Below are positions 7,526-16,529 of a stretch of 38,007 nt of DNA, one piece after another. The translations under genes and the position numbers were made by a program. The notes below the pieces were generated by a model that saw only the letters and a list, made by a program, of their open reading frames with translations, did not search any database and had not been told where the DNA came from. This stretch comes from JAGOEF01 sp029564465 (lineage in GTDB: Bacteria > Bacteroidota > Bacteroidia > Bacteroidales > ML635J-15). The DNA lies in assembly GCA_029564465.1 (NCBI GenBank), contig JAKQPY010000280.1, forward strand, positions 1 to 38,007, read 5' to 3'. Every line of letters starts with the position of its first letter. The stretch's first letter is position 1.

Positions 7526-9142
7526 ATGAAAAAACTGTTGGTTTTATCTATGGGCGTATTATGGGCGGGTATTCTTTTTCAGATCATCCCAGTTTTTTTT
7601 GTGAATAATTTGTTTGCCCAGGTTTCCTTTGTTAAAAGGAATGATTTGCTTGCAAAAGACTTATTAGGACCTGGGATAACTAGCTACGCAGATTATCAGT
7701 TAATTATGTCTGCCAATAGCAAAGATACTAAGGCAGAGAAACATGTTCTTGACTCTGTAATTGAGGAGAATTTTTTAAATGGTCTATTAAGTGAAAGTTC
7801 TAAAAAGAGATGTTTTTATTATAATCAAAATGGTGCAGTTGATTCAATAATTGAATTTGCATATTTTACGTCTGAAGCAATGTATCGTCCTTCAAGTAAA
7901 ACAGTATTTATTTACAGTTTGAACTCGACTAAACTGACTGAGGAATTGTTATATTATGCCAATGAAAATCAAGATTGGATACCCGGTAGAAAAAAACAAT
8001 TTTTATATTCTGTCGATAATATGACTTTCACGATAGTGATGTCAATGTATTTACAAGAAACGGGAGAATGGACATTGTTCAGGAAGTTGACTGAGGAATA
8101 TAATAACGACAATAATCTTGTGCAAAGTGTTTTGTCGTGGTATGATAGTAATCTCATGATTTGGGAAAGCCAATTGAAAGACGAATACATGTATCATAAT
8201 TCTGAATTGGTTTCATACTATCTTCATAGTGTGTGGAATTCTGAGACTGAACAGTGGCAGGGTGTTTTACGTGAAGATTATGACTTCGATGATGAGGATC
8301 GTTTGTTAACCCATATATCTTATAATCAAGGAGATCAGGGAATTCTTAAGTTTAGTTCTAAAGAGGAGTACACTTATTGGAACGAGGGTCAAATATGCAA
8401 TATGATTCAATACTCGTTTTTAGTTGACAATTGGATTCAGCAAGAAAAAGATAGTGTTTTTATTAATTCAGAAAGAGATTCAACTATTATTTATAAACAA
8501 TTATGGAACTCGAATTTGCAAGTTTGGAAAAACTCAAATAAATCGATTAAAACATGGATTGGGAATGATTATTTGATTGGCGATGAATTCTATGTATGGA
8601 ACGAGAATCAATCTGGGTGGAGTAGAAATACGAAAATATCATATTTATATGATTCGCAGTGGAATATTGTGGTTGAGAATAAAGCCACCTGGAATAGTGA
8701 ATCTCAACAATGGAACATGTTATCTGCTGACTCAAGCTTTTACGATATTTCGTGCTCACTTGAAAATTTGCTTTTACCCTTTGATTATTTTGATTTTACA
8801 GGTAAACTAATGCAAATAAAAAACACAGTTTATTTGAATAATATACCAGAGGTTAGTAGTCTGTCACAATTTTATTACTCCATAAGAAATATTAATTATT
8901 ATGAGCACCCTAAAGATTTTCCCTGTATTACTGTTTTTCCCAACCCCTCATCAGGAATTTTTAATATAGAATGTAAGACAACTCAAGCAAGGTTTGAATT
9001 GTTTGATGACCTTGGTCGCAAAGTATTTACATCTGAGTTGAATCAAGGTTTGACGGAAACAGTGAAACTATTGCCGGGCTTCTATTTGTATAGGGTTCAA
9101 AGCAACGATTGTGTTTGTTTTGGCAAACTTGTGGTAAACTAG
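7526..9142 (+). CDS. Secreted protein of unknown function with T9SS type A sorting domain
   Basis: I do not recognise the function of this 538-residue protein. A signal peptide (about residues 1-32, ending NNLFAQ) is followed by a region rich in Tyr, Trp and Asn, with a loose repeat of about 45 residues built around WNSE..QW or W....W and a Y.Y strand (for example VWNSETEQW, LWNSNLQVW, TWNSESQQW). The C-terminal 75 or so residues form a T9SS type A sorting domain: VFPNPSSGIFNIE, then ELFDDLGRKVF, then LLPGFYLYRV. So it is probably exported and anchored or released through T9SS. The gene and the 170 bases before it are much richer in A+T than all neighbours, which suggests acquisition or low expression. 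Its stop overlaps the convergent DUF5916 gene by four bases. Confidence 0.85.
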   Translation: MKKLLVLSMGVLWAGILFQIIPVFFVNNLFAQVSFVKRNDLLAKDLLGPGITSYADYQLIMSANSKDTKAEKHVLDSVIEENFLNGLLSESSKKRCFYYNQNGAVDSIIEFAYFTSEAMYRPSSKTVFIYSLNSTKLTEELLYYANENQDWIPGRKKQFLYSVDNMTFTIVMSMYLQETGEWTLFRKLTEEYNNDNNLVQSVLSWYDSNLMIWESQLKDEYMYHNSELVSYYLHSVWNSETEQWQGVLREDYDFDDEDRLLTHISYNQGDQGILKFSSKEEYTYWNEGQICNMIQYSFLVDNWIQQEKDSVFINSERDSTIIYKQLWNSNLQVWKNSNKSIKTWIGNDYLIGDEFYVWNENQSGWSRNTKISYLYDSQWNIVVENKATWNSESQQWNMLSADSSFYDISCSLENLLLPFDYFDFTGKLMQIKNTVYLNNIPEVSSLSQFYYSIRNINYYEHPKDFPCITVFPNPSSGIFNIECKTTQARFELFDDLGRKVFTSELNQGLTETVKLLPGFYLYRVQSNDCVCFGKLVVN

Positions 9143-11568
9143 TTAATTTTAGTTTTCAGCTGCGTCCAGTCAACATAGTAAATCAGTTTGACCGACAGCG
9201 AATTCCACTGGGGTTGCTGCATGGTACTGATAAAGTTTTCGCCAAAACCGGGAAAAATATTGTTTTCACCCAGCAATTCCATGTGTTGAATATTGTTTTT
9301 GTAGGCAATATTCAAAAAACTGCCCGGTGCAAAGTTCCAGCTGAAAACTAAATCTACCGAGAAAGCATTGAAACTGATGTTTTTATCGGTAAACGCGATT
9401 TCAACAGGAGCCAGTGTCCCGTTTTCGTTGAGCAGGTAATACCTGGAGTAATCAACCCGGCTCCAGTAGTGACGTCCATTCAATTGCAGGTTCATGGTAT
9501 TGGTAAATACCCAGCTGAGGCTAACGGTATTGGTTAGAACCGATACGTCGCGCAGACCGAAATAAATATTTTCGCCCTGACTTGTCAGATAACCATATTG
9601 ACCTACTGTTTCGTCGATTTGTGACCCCAATACCAGAATAACCTGATTGCTGATGCGCACACGGGGCTCGAGTGAAACCACCAGTCGTCTCATAATGGTG
9701 GTATTTATGTTTCCCTGAAGTATAACGTCTATTGCCAGACGTTTCCGATAGTCGGTCGATAAATACAAGCGGTCGTAAAATTGTGGGGCGCGCCTATAAA
9801 AACGTCCCGGCACGCGGGGCTCGTAATAATCGTAAGTGGGACTCAGGGGTATATGAAGGTCGTTCCAGATGCTGAGGTGTTTGCGGGTTTGGGCATAATT
9901 CCAGAAATGAATGTGGGCACTGGTAAAATTAAAGGGTTCAACCAGGGTCGAGTAGTTCAGATAAACCTCGTTATAAAGGGCGTTCAAACGACCGACGGGT
10001 TCATAGAAATTACAGGCCAACGACAGGTCCTGGCTGAATTTATTGTTTTCCTGCAAATATCCCATCACATTGGGGTTGTATTCGTCCGATAAAAAGTCAG
10101 CCATATAGGAATACTGCCATTTGCCTGTCAGTTTTCCAAACTGCAGTGAGGCACGTTCCCCTGTTGATTTATTGCCGGATAAACCCGTGTTCACATGGCT
10201 GATGGCAGCATTGCCAATTACACCGAAGCGATTGAACTTATCCATAACTTTGAATGCTGTTCCGGTAACGTTCGATATAAAATGCTTGTCGGGTCGGATA
10301 GCCAGCGCATTGGTAATATTCAGATACGACTTTTTGTTGAACGCCTTGTCGATAACCAGTAAATTGTAGTTTGCCCAGGGTTCGGTGCGAAATTTTTCGC
10401 GGACTCCTTCTGTGTTTTCTGCAATGGCATAGGTGTTCCCTGTAAATGCATTGAAAACCCCGATGGCCAGATTGTTTTTGTCGCGGCCTGTAATTTTAAA
10501 CGCATTGAGCAGGCGCGATTGAGCCGGGTTTTTAATAATGGTATAACCATCTTCTGTAAGAGTGTCGATTGAATAATACCCATCGGGTTGTTTCCCGATA
10601 CGCCTCGAATAGAACAAGTCACACTTTTCGAACAGTTCGGTTCCTTCGGTAAAAAACGGACGGTGTTCTTCGTAATAGGTTTCGAATGGGGAGAGATTCA
10701 GAATGATGTCGTCGGATTTTTCCTGACCGAAATCGGGAATCAGCGTCATATCAAGGGTATAGCTTTCGCTCAGTCCCAGTTTCATGTCAAGTCCGCCGTT
10801 GAATGCCCAGGCCGGCTTGCTGAATTCGGAGTAATGGTTCATATATCCCGAAATATACGGATTAAACGATAGTCTTAAAGGTGAATCAATATTTGAAATG
10901 CCTGTTAACCCTGCCATTTGCTCAGTTTTTGAACCGTAGTTCCGGTCGACCGGATTATAGCACGAAGTTTGGCGCACCCTGCGCACCGACCTGAAAAAGT
11001 TGACGTCCCATTCCTGTATTTGTGCTATCGGAAAGCGAATGGCAGACCAGGGAATTTCGAATTCGGCATACCATCCTTTTTCGTCGGTGCTTACACCGCT
11101 TCGCCAAACCGCATCCCACGAATAGTCATTGTTGAATGTCGAAACACGGGCATCGCTTTGCACATTGGCAGCTGTAACATAAAACTCATAGGCATTCTGC
11201 CCGTCGCAATTCGGATTCAACTGCAGGGCAAACAAATCGGTGTTACCGTTGATATCATCGCGTACTGTCAGTTCCCGATAGATGCTGTCGGGGCGTGTAT
11301 CTTGCATAAAAGCAGCCACATACAAGGCATAATCGTTGTAGGTAACCTGCACAAAAGTGTTGAATTCAGATTTATCGCCATTCGTGGGTTGATACGTATA
11401 AAAAACCGAAAACACCGGAGCCGTTTGCCATATAGCCTCAGAAAGTAACCCGTCGGTAATAATTTTTTCGCTGCTTCTTACCGCTTCAACGGTCCGCTTT
11501 TGCGAAAATATTACGCCTGCTGTTAATATCAGCAGGACAATTGTCCAAAATATGCGTCTTATAAACAT
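9139..11568 (-). CDS. DUF5916 protein with CBM9-like N-terminal domain
   Basis: This is an 809-residue secreted or outer-membrane protein. A signal peptide (MFIRRIFW to VIFSQ) is followed by a carbohydrate-binding family 9-like beta-sandwich (about residues 25-235, with ITDGLLSEAIWQ, NDYALYVAAFMQD and GWYAEFEIPWSAIRF). The rest is the long DUF5916 region, starting near FNPYISGYMNH and including EERPFF-type sequence (EEHRPFFTEGTELF) and many alternating hydrophobic strands that suggest an outer-membrane beta barrel. The role of DUF5916 proteins is not established; neighbours do not help. The ATG at 11568 starts directly at the signal peptide; an in-frame start at 11592 would add eight residues. 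Convergent with the preceding gene. Confidence 0.85.
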   Translation of the reverse strand: MFIRRIFWTIVLLILTAGVIFSQKRTVEAVRSSEKIITDGLLSEAIWQTAPVFSVFYTYQPTNGDKSEFNTFVQVTYNDYALYVAAFMQDTRPDSIYRELTVRDDINGNTDLFALQLNPNCDGQNAYEFYVTAANVQSDARVSTFNNDYSWDAVWRSGVSTDEKGWYAEFEIPWSAIRFPIAQIQEWDVNFFRSVRRVRQTSCYNPVDRNYGSKTEQMAGLTGISNIDSPLRLSFNPYISGYMNHYSEFSKPAWAFNGGLDMKLGLSESYTLDMTLIPDFGQEKSDDIILNLSPFETYYEEHRPFFTEGTELFEKCDLFYSRRIGKQPDGYYSIDTLTEDGYTIIKNPAQSRLLNAFKITGRDKNNLAIGVFNAFTGNTYAIAENTEGVREKFRTEPWANYNLLVIDKAFNKKSYLNITNALAIRPDKHFISNVTGTAFKVMDKFNRFGVIGNAAISHVNTGLSGNKSTGERASLQFGKLTGKWQYSYMADFLSDEYNPNVMGYLQENNKFSQDLSLACNFYEPVGRLNALYNEVYLNYSTLVEPFNFTSAHIHFWNYAQTRKHLSIWNDLHIPLSPTYDYYEPRVPGRFYRRAPQFYDRLYLSTDYRKRLAIDVILQGNINTTIMRRLVVSLEPRVRISNQVILVLGSQIDETVGQYGYLTSQGENIYFGLRDVSVLTNTVSLSWVFTNTMNLQLNGRHYWSRVDYSRYYLLNENGTLAPVEIAFTDKNISFNAFSVDLVFSWNFAPGSFLNIAYKNNIQHMELLGENNIFPGFGENFISTMQQPQWNSLSVKLIYYVDWTQLKTKIN

Positions 11569-11731
11569 CGGAAAACCTGAATTTTTTTGCAATGATGCTA
11601 CAATTTTTACAAATCTGCAACCTGCATGTTTTTCTCAGTACACAGTTTCTGTTTGCTGGTTTGTTTAATCAATCTTGAACTATAAACAGATAGGCGCTTT
11701 AATATTTTTTTTAAAATTTAATCCGTAATTA

Positions 11732-11761
11732 TTGACAAACTCTAATCAATATGTTAACTTG
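11732..11761 (+). promoter_or_regulatory. Possible promoter of the S37-type peptidase gene
   Basis: TTG (11732-11734) and TAACTTG (11755-11761) lie 20 bases apart and resemble the -33 and -7 elements, with the -7 box one base short of the full consensus. The predicted start would be near 11768 and the chosen ATG is at 11786. AAAAGGCAGG just before the ATG may help ribosome binding. Confidence 0.4.
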
Positions 11762-11785
11762 CACATTGAAATCAAAAGGCAGGTT

Positions 11786-13090
11786 ATGGTAACAGATTTA
11801 CATAGAATCCGGTTGTTTTTATTCGTGATTCCTGTACTTATTGTGCTGTCGGCCGGCAGGGTGGTGGCACGTGAGTTGCCAAAATATCTGATGGCAACAC
11901 CGGGGGTTGTTGATATAGATACCCTCGAAACGACCAACTTCTTTAAAGAAAAATATCTGGTGATTTTTAAGCAGATGATTGACTATAAAGATCCCGATGC
12001 GGGTTTTTTTGAGCAGCGGGTGTTTATTTCCCATTACAGCTTCAAAAGTCCGGTGGTTTTTGTCACCGAAGGTTATTCTGCCGCATATGCTGCAGAATCA
12101 TACTATGTAAACGAACTTTCATCACTCTATAATGCAAATCAGATTGTGGTGGAACACCGGTATTTCGATAAGTCGGTTCCCGATCCGTTAAACTATAAAT
12201 ATCTGACTACCGAAAATGCCGCCGGCGACCACCATGCCATTTATATGATGCTTAAAAATATTTATAAAGGTAAATGGATTGCCACGGGTATCAGTAAAGG
12301 CGGCGAAACGGCACTGCTGTATAATATGTACTATCCTAACGATATGGCTGCCACTGTAGCTTATGTTGCTCCGGTGGCATTAGCGGTGGATGACGGACGG
12401 CATGCAGCTTTTCTTACACAGGTGGGAACCCCGGCTGACCGTAAGGCAGTTCTGACTTTCCAGAAGGAATTGCTTAAACGCAAAGATACCATGATTCCAT
12501 TGCTCGAAAATTTCTCGAAAAAGAACAAACTTACCTATCGTCTGCCCATTGCCGAGATTTTCGATTATTGCGTCCTCGAATTTTCGTTTGCCTTCTGGCA
12601 ATGGGGGGTTAATCCTGAAACCATTCCTGATAAAGGTGCCAACGACGCCACACTGTTTCGCTTTCTTACCACGGTTTGTCCACCCGATTATTTTGCCATC
12701 GAAGGAATCGAACCTACTTTTCCTTTTTTCTATCAGGCAGCCCGTGAACTGGGTTATTACAGCTACGACATAACACCTTTCGAAAAAATGCTGACCATCA
12801 AATCGTCGAAAGACTATTTTTATAAGATATTTTTGCCACCCGATATGACAGTCGAATTTATTCCTGAAACCGCAAAAAAGCTGACACGTTTTATGCAGGA
12901 GAAGGCGCGCAATGTGGTTCTTGTGTACGGGGAGTACGACCCTTGGTCGGCAGCTGCCGCTGATATTGGAGTAAATCAGGGCGTAGTAAAGGTAATTTAT
13001 CCGGGTGGGTCACACATGTCGCAAATCAAGTCATTACCGCAACTTCAGCACGAGAGAATAATTACGACCATTGCCGGGTGGATTAAATAG
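11786..13090 (+). CDS. S37-type (PS-10) secreted serine peptidase
   Basis: This 434-residue alpha/beta-hydrolase-fold peptidase resembles the Streptomyces tripeptidyl aminopeptidase family S37. Shared stretches are VEHRYFDKS, an AAGDHHAIYMMLK segment, GKWIATGISKGGETAL with the nucleophile Ser170, and the following TVAYVAPV. The remaining triad members are likely Asp385 in YGEYDPWS and His410 in GGSHMS. A hydrophobic signal sequence (about residues 7-27) implies export. It probably trims peptides outside the cytoplasm. Start choice: the ATG at 11786 places the signal peptide correctly; the frame is open to 11732 but the extra residues overlap the presumed promoter. Family S28 is the main alternative, but the GISKGG nucleophile elbow fits S37 better. 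Confidence 0.85.
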   Translation: MVTDLHRIRLFLFVIPVLIVLSAGRVVARELPKYLMATPGVVDIDTLETTNFFKEKYLVIFKQMIDYKDPDAGFFEQRVFISHYSFKSPVVFVTEGYSAAYAAESYYVNELSSLYNANQIVVEHRYFDKSVPDPLNYKYLTTENAAGDHHAIYMMLKNIYKGKWIATGISKGGETALLYNMYYPNDMAATVAYVAPVALAVDDGRHAAFLTQVGTPADRKAVLTFQKELLKRKDTMIPLLENFSKKNKLTYRLPIAEIFDYCVLEFSFAFWQWGVNPETIPDKGANDATLFRFLTTVCPPDYFAIEGIEPTFPFFYQAARELGYYSYDITPFEKMLTIKSSKDYFYKIFLPPDMTVEFIPETAKKLTRFMQEKARNVVLVYGEYDPWSAAAADIGVNQGVVKVIYPGGSHMSQIKSLPQLQHERIITTIAGWIK

Positions 13091-13110
13091 GCAAAGGCTT
13101 TTGGCGGCAT

Positions 13111-13190
13111 TTTTGTCCCAAAAATGATGACAAAAGACATCCCTGCTTGCCCCATTTTTAAAGCGTGACCGAAGAATTTTAAGCTTCGGT
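13111..13190 (+). other. Two hairpins between the S37 peptidase and tetR genes
   Basis: TTTTGTC (13111-13117) pairs with GACAAAA (13129-13135), and ACCGAAG (13168-13174) pairs with CTTCGGT (13184-13190). Neither is followed by a good U-run on the plus strand, so they are weak candidates for the 3' end of the peptidase transcript. Confidence 0.35.
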
Positions 13191-13232
13191 GAACAACCAA
13201 TGTTAAATATTGTTTAAATCTATTGTGAAAAC

Positions 13233-13262
13233 TTTGTAAACGAAAATAGTTTTCTAATTTTG
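13233..13262 (+). promoter_or_regulatory. Promoter of the tetR-family gene
   Basis: TTTG (13233-13236), an 18-base spacer and TAATTTTG (13255-13262) match the Bacteroidetes promoter consensus fully. The predicted start near 13269 leaves a leader of about ten bases before the ATG at 13280, which supports that start codon. Confidence 0.75.
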
Positions 13263-13279
13263 CGCACTGATTTATTACA

Positions 13280-13885
13280 ATGGATACACGACTACGGATA
13301 TTGCAGGAAGCTGGCATTCTCTTTTCGCGACTCGGAATCAGGGCCGTTGCCATGGATTATATTGCCGGGCATCTCGGTGTATCGAAACGAACTATTTATG
13401 AGCTTTTCTCCGACAAGGACGATTTATTGCAACAGGCTATTGAGGAAGGAGTGAAATACCACCGCGAAAAAATGGTGGGTATGATAAATCAGTCGGAAAA
13501 TGTAATTGAAGCCATCGTAGGCTTTTCGAAGTATCACCACGATGTTCTTGGGAAGATCCATCCCATGTTTATGGAAGATCTTGAAAAATATCATAATAAG
13601 GTATATCGCCACCTCATGGAATCCGGTGTGCTGAAAGATGGCACCGTTTCGATGCTGATTCTTAAAAAAGGAGTGGACGATGGTACCTTCCGTAACGATA
13701 TCGATATAAATCTGGCCAATACTTTTCTGTTGCAAACGCTTCAGTTTTGTGCTGAAAACGAAAAAAACGGAAATAAGGAATTCTCGAAAGAGAATGTAGG
13801 TAATACAATATTTTTACCCTATTTAAGGGGGATTTGCACCGAAGAAGGATTAATAAAATTGAACCATGCGAGCTTTATGCAATAA
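13280..13885 (+). CDS. TetR/AcrR family transcriptional regulator
   Basis: This 201-residue regulator has an N-terminal helix-turn-helix domain in residues 1-50: TRLRILQEAGILFSRLG, then a recognition unit IAGHLGVSKRTIYELFSDKDDLL. This is the standard TetR signature. The helical remainder should bind a ligand and dimerise. The gene stands 136 bases upstream of the tolC/adaptor/RND operon in the same direction, the usual arrangement for a local efflux repressor. Likely sites for it are the repeats at 13921-13958 just after its stop codon. The ligand is unknown. Confidence 0.93.
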   Translation: MDTRLRILQEAGILFSRLGIRAVAMDYIAGHLGVSKRTIYELFSDKDDLLQQAIEEGVKYHREKMVGMINQSENVIEAIVGFSKYHHDVLGKIHPMFMEDLEKYHNKVYRHLMESGVLKDGTVSMLILKKGVDDGTFRNDIDINLANTFLLQTLQFCAENEKNGNKEFSKENVGNTIFLPYLRGICTEEGLIKLNHASFMQ

Positions 13886-13920
13886 ATATAACAGGTCTGC
13901 TGAGCATGTTAATATGAAGT

Positions 13921-13958
13921 ATTCGTATTTTACCGATACGCATAGCCTGTTTACCGAT
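13921..13958 (+). promoter_or_regulatory. Candidate operator: inverted and direct repeats before tolC
   Basis: An imperfect inverted repeat, ATTCGTAT - 7 bases - ATACGCAT (13921-13943, one mismatch per arm pair), has the size of a TetR-family operator. In addition TTTACCGAT occurs twice, at 13929-13937 and 13950-13958, exactly 21 bases apart, or two turns of the helix. The site lies upstream of the -7 box of the tolC promoter rather than over it. Binding by the adjacent TetR protein is inferred. Confidence 0.45.
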
Positions 13959-13986
13959 TGCATTATCGCATTAACTACAGTTAAAA

Positions 13987-13994
13987 TAATTTTG
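13987..13994 (+). promoter_or_regulatory. -7 box of the efflux operon promoter
   Basis: TAATTTTG matches TAnnTTTG exactly, 27 bases ahead of the tolC start codon. I find no good TTG at the expected -33 distance, so the promoter may be weak or depend on an activator. Confidence 0.5.
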
Positions 13995-14021
13995 TGACCA
14001 ATTAATTTTTTTTGAAAGTAT

Positions 14022-15410
14022 ATGAACAAGTTAAAAACAATGATTTTTGTGATGCTGATTTCTGCTGTGGTTTATCCACTGGCAGCACAACAGCAGGCGA
14101 CGATGAGCCTGAGCCTGAAACAGGCTAAGGAATTTGCTCTCGAAAATAACCGTGTACTTAAAAATGCACAATACGATGTCGCCATATCGAAGAAGCAGAT
14201 TTGGGCAAATATTGCGCAGGGCTTGCCTCAGGCCGAAGGGAGCATTGATTATACCGATTTTTTCAATTACGAAGTGGAACTCAATTTTGGTGGCGGAGGC
14301 GGAACTCCCGATATCGACTTTACAAAGCTCGACGCCGGCGACCTCGAAATACTGAGTTTGTTGAATCAAATGATGGGAAGCGGTACGAGTACAATCAAAA
14401 TGGACAACTCGTCTTCGGCCAAATTTCAGGTTTCTCAGCTCGTTTTTTCGGGGCAGTATCTGGTGGGACTTAAGATTGCCAAAATAGCACATCACCTGAC
14501 AGAACTTGCCCTCGAAAGTACCGAGGCTGATATTATCGAAGCGGTTACATCATCATACTATATTGCGCTGGTTACCATCGAATCGTCGAAAACACTCGAT
14601 GCCAGCATCGAAAACCTGAATAAAACATTGGCCCAAACCAAGGTAATGCTGGCCGCAGGAATGGCCGAACAGGTAGATGTGGATCAGTTGGAATTGGCGG
14701 TAATGATGCTCCAGAATACCAAAAGTCAGATGCAGCGTGCTGTTCAGATGAGCTATAACCTGATTCGTTTTCAACTCGGTGTTGATGCAAATACCGAAAT
14801 AGTTCTTACCGAAACCCTCGACGACATCATTGGACAAATCAACTTTCAGGCATTGGCCGGCGATTCCTTTGTACTCGAAAATAATCCTACCTACAAAATG
14901 CTGCTGACTCAGGAAGAAATGACCGGGAAAATGATGCAGCTCGAAAAATGGAACTATGCACCAACCATTGTAGGTTTCTACAGCTACAACGAAAAATTGA
15001 TTACTACCGATTTCGATATGAACCCCAAACATATTGCCGGTGTTACCATGACCATCCCGATTTTCTCGAGCGGTATGAGAAATGCCAAAGTGCAGCAAAA
15101 GAAAATTGAATTCGAAAAATCAAAAAACACACGCCTCATGGTGCAGGATCAATTGCTGATGCAGGAAAAGCAATACCGTTTCGATTTGATTAATGCCATA
15201 GAACAATATGAATTACAAAAGCGTGGTATCGATGTGGCAAAGCGTATTTACGACAATACCGAAGTAAAATATACCCATGGTGTTGCCAGTAGTTTGCAGC
15301 TTACTCAGGCCAGCGACAACTACCTTAAAGCACAGAATAATTACATCTCGGCGCTGATGAACCTGCTTCAGGCCAAAAACAATTTCGATAAACTGTTAAA
15401 CAATTTGTAA
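14022..15410 (+). CDS. TolC family outer membrane efflux protein
   Basis: This is the outer-membrane channel of the efflux system encoded by this operon. It has 462 residues with a signal peptide (residues 1-23, ending YPLAAQ). The family's internal duplication is visible: two long coiled-coil halves, each beginning with a LKQAKEFALENNR- or ENNPTYKMLL-like helix, with short membrane strands between. The first half holds an unusual Gly-rich insert (FGGGGGTPD near residue 90) and a second low-complexity stretch (MGSGTSTIKMDNSSS near 120). The adaptor gene follows after 23 bases. Confidence 0.93.
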   Translation: MNKLKTMIFVMLISAVVYPLAAQQQATMSLSLKQAKEFALENNRVLKNAQYDVAISKKQIWANIAQGLPQAEGSIDYTDFFNYEVELNFGGGGGTPDIDFTKLDAGDLEILSLLNQMMGSGTSTIKMDNSSSAKFQVSQLVFSGQYLVGLKIAKIAHHLTELALESTEADIIEAVTSSYYIALVTIESSKTLDASIENLNKTLAQTKVMLAAGMAEQVDVDQLELAVMMLQNTKSQMQRAVQMSYNLIRFQLGVDANTEIVLTETLDDIIGQINFQALAGDSFVLENNPTYKMLLTQEEMTGKMMQLEKWNYAPTIVGFYSYNEKLITTDFDMNPKHIAGVTMTIPIFSSGMRNAKVQQKKIEFEKSKNTRLMVQDQLLMQEKQYRFDLINAIEQYELQKRGIDVAKRIYDNTEVKYTHGVASSLQLTQASDNYLKAQNNYISALMNLLQAKNNFDKLLNNL

Positions 15411-15433
15411 ATTTTTTAAATAGCGAACAAGCA

Positions 15434-16498
15434 ATGAATACAACTAAATCATTTTTATTGGCAGGAGCAGCGGTAGTATTGCTGTTGATGTCGTCGTGCG
15501 GATCTAAAAAGGGTTCTGATAGTAATGCCCAAACAGCTGCCGACTCGGTGAAGCAGATTAAAACGGTAAAACTGTTGACCCTTTCAAAAACCGAGGTTAT
15601 GCGAAATCTTGAGTATACAGCGAGTATTTCACCCTACGAAGAATTGTATATGGCGCCCGCCCAACCGGGTAGAATCACTAAAATAAATGTCGAAATTGGC
15701 GACCGCGTGAGTAAGGGCCAGATAATTGCCGAAATGGACAAAACTACCCTGAATCAGGCCGAATTGCAGTTGATTAATCTCGAAAAAGATTATAAGCGCC
15801 TCGATACTCTCATGCAGGTAGGTGGTGTTGCCGCTCAGCAATACGACCAGATAAAGACCCAATTGAATGTAACCCGCAACAATGTGGAGTTCTTACGCGA
15901 TAATGTGGTTCTGAAGTCACCTTTTACCGGAATTATTACCGCCAAATATTTCGAAAATGGCGAACTCTACAGCGGAGCACCCAACACACAGGTTGGTAAA
16001 GCAGCCTTGGTGATAATTCAGCAGATAAACCCATTGAAGGCCACCATTGCAATATCAGAAAAATATTATCCTATCGTAAAAACCGGAATGGAGGCTGTGC
16101 TGACCTGTGATATCTATCCCGGAGAAATATTTAAAGGTAAAATCAGTCTGATACATCCCACCATCAACGCAATGAGCCGTACTTTCAATGTTGAGGTACA
16201 GATTCCGAATGGAAACGAAAAACTACGCCCCGGAATGTTTGCCAAAGTAAATGTTAGTGTTGGTAAAGAAGAGGCCATGGTGGTGCCGGTAACTTCGGTG
16301 CTCGTTCAGGAAGGTACCAACATCCGCTATGTTTTTGTTTACATCGATGGTAAGGCCAAACGGGTGAATGTTGAAACCGGAAAACGATTCGACGATAAAA
16401 TCGAGATTTTTTCTGACAACCTGAAGGAAGGCGATAAAATTATCGTTGCCGGACAGAATAAATTGCTCGAAGGCGATGTGGTAACCGTGGTCGAATAG
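15434..16498 (+). CDS. RND efflux periplasmic adaptor lipoprotein
   Basis: This membrane fusion protein joins the RND pump to the TolC channel. Of its 354 residues, the first 22 form a lipoprotein signal ending in LLMSSC with the lipid-bearing Cys22. Next come a biotinyl-lipoyl-like half motif (PAQPGRITKINVEIGDRVSKGQ), a short alpha hairpin (about residues 95-150), the second lipoyl half (LKSPFTGIITAKYFENGE), a beta barrel and a membrane-proximal domain ending with GDKIIVAGQNKLLEGDVV. The RND gene follows after 31 bases. Confidence 0.95.
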   Translation: MNTTKSFLLAGAAVVLLLMSSCGSKKGSDSNAQTAADSVKQIKTVKLLTLSKTEVMRNLEYTASISPYEELYMAPAQPGRITKINVEIGDRVSKGQIIAEMDKTTLNQAELQLINLEKDYKRLDTLMQVGGVAAQQYDQIKTQLNVTRNNVEFLRDNVVLKSPFTGIITAKYFENGELYSGAPNTQVGKAALVIIQQINPLKATIAISEKYYPIVKTGMEAVLTCDIYPGEIFKGKISLIHPTINAMSRTFNVEVQIPNGNEKLRPGMFAKVNVSVGKEEAMVVPVTSVLVQEGTNIRYVFVYIDGKAKRVNVETGKRFDDKIEIFSDNLKEGDKIIVAGQNKLLEGDVVTVVE

Positions 16499-16529
16499 GA
16501 GGGATAAAATTTTTTAAAAAACAGGAATT

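Noticed and set aside
13168..13190. Terminator after the S37 peptidase gene
   Set aside because: The 7-base stem is sound but no U-run follows on the plus strand.
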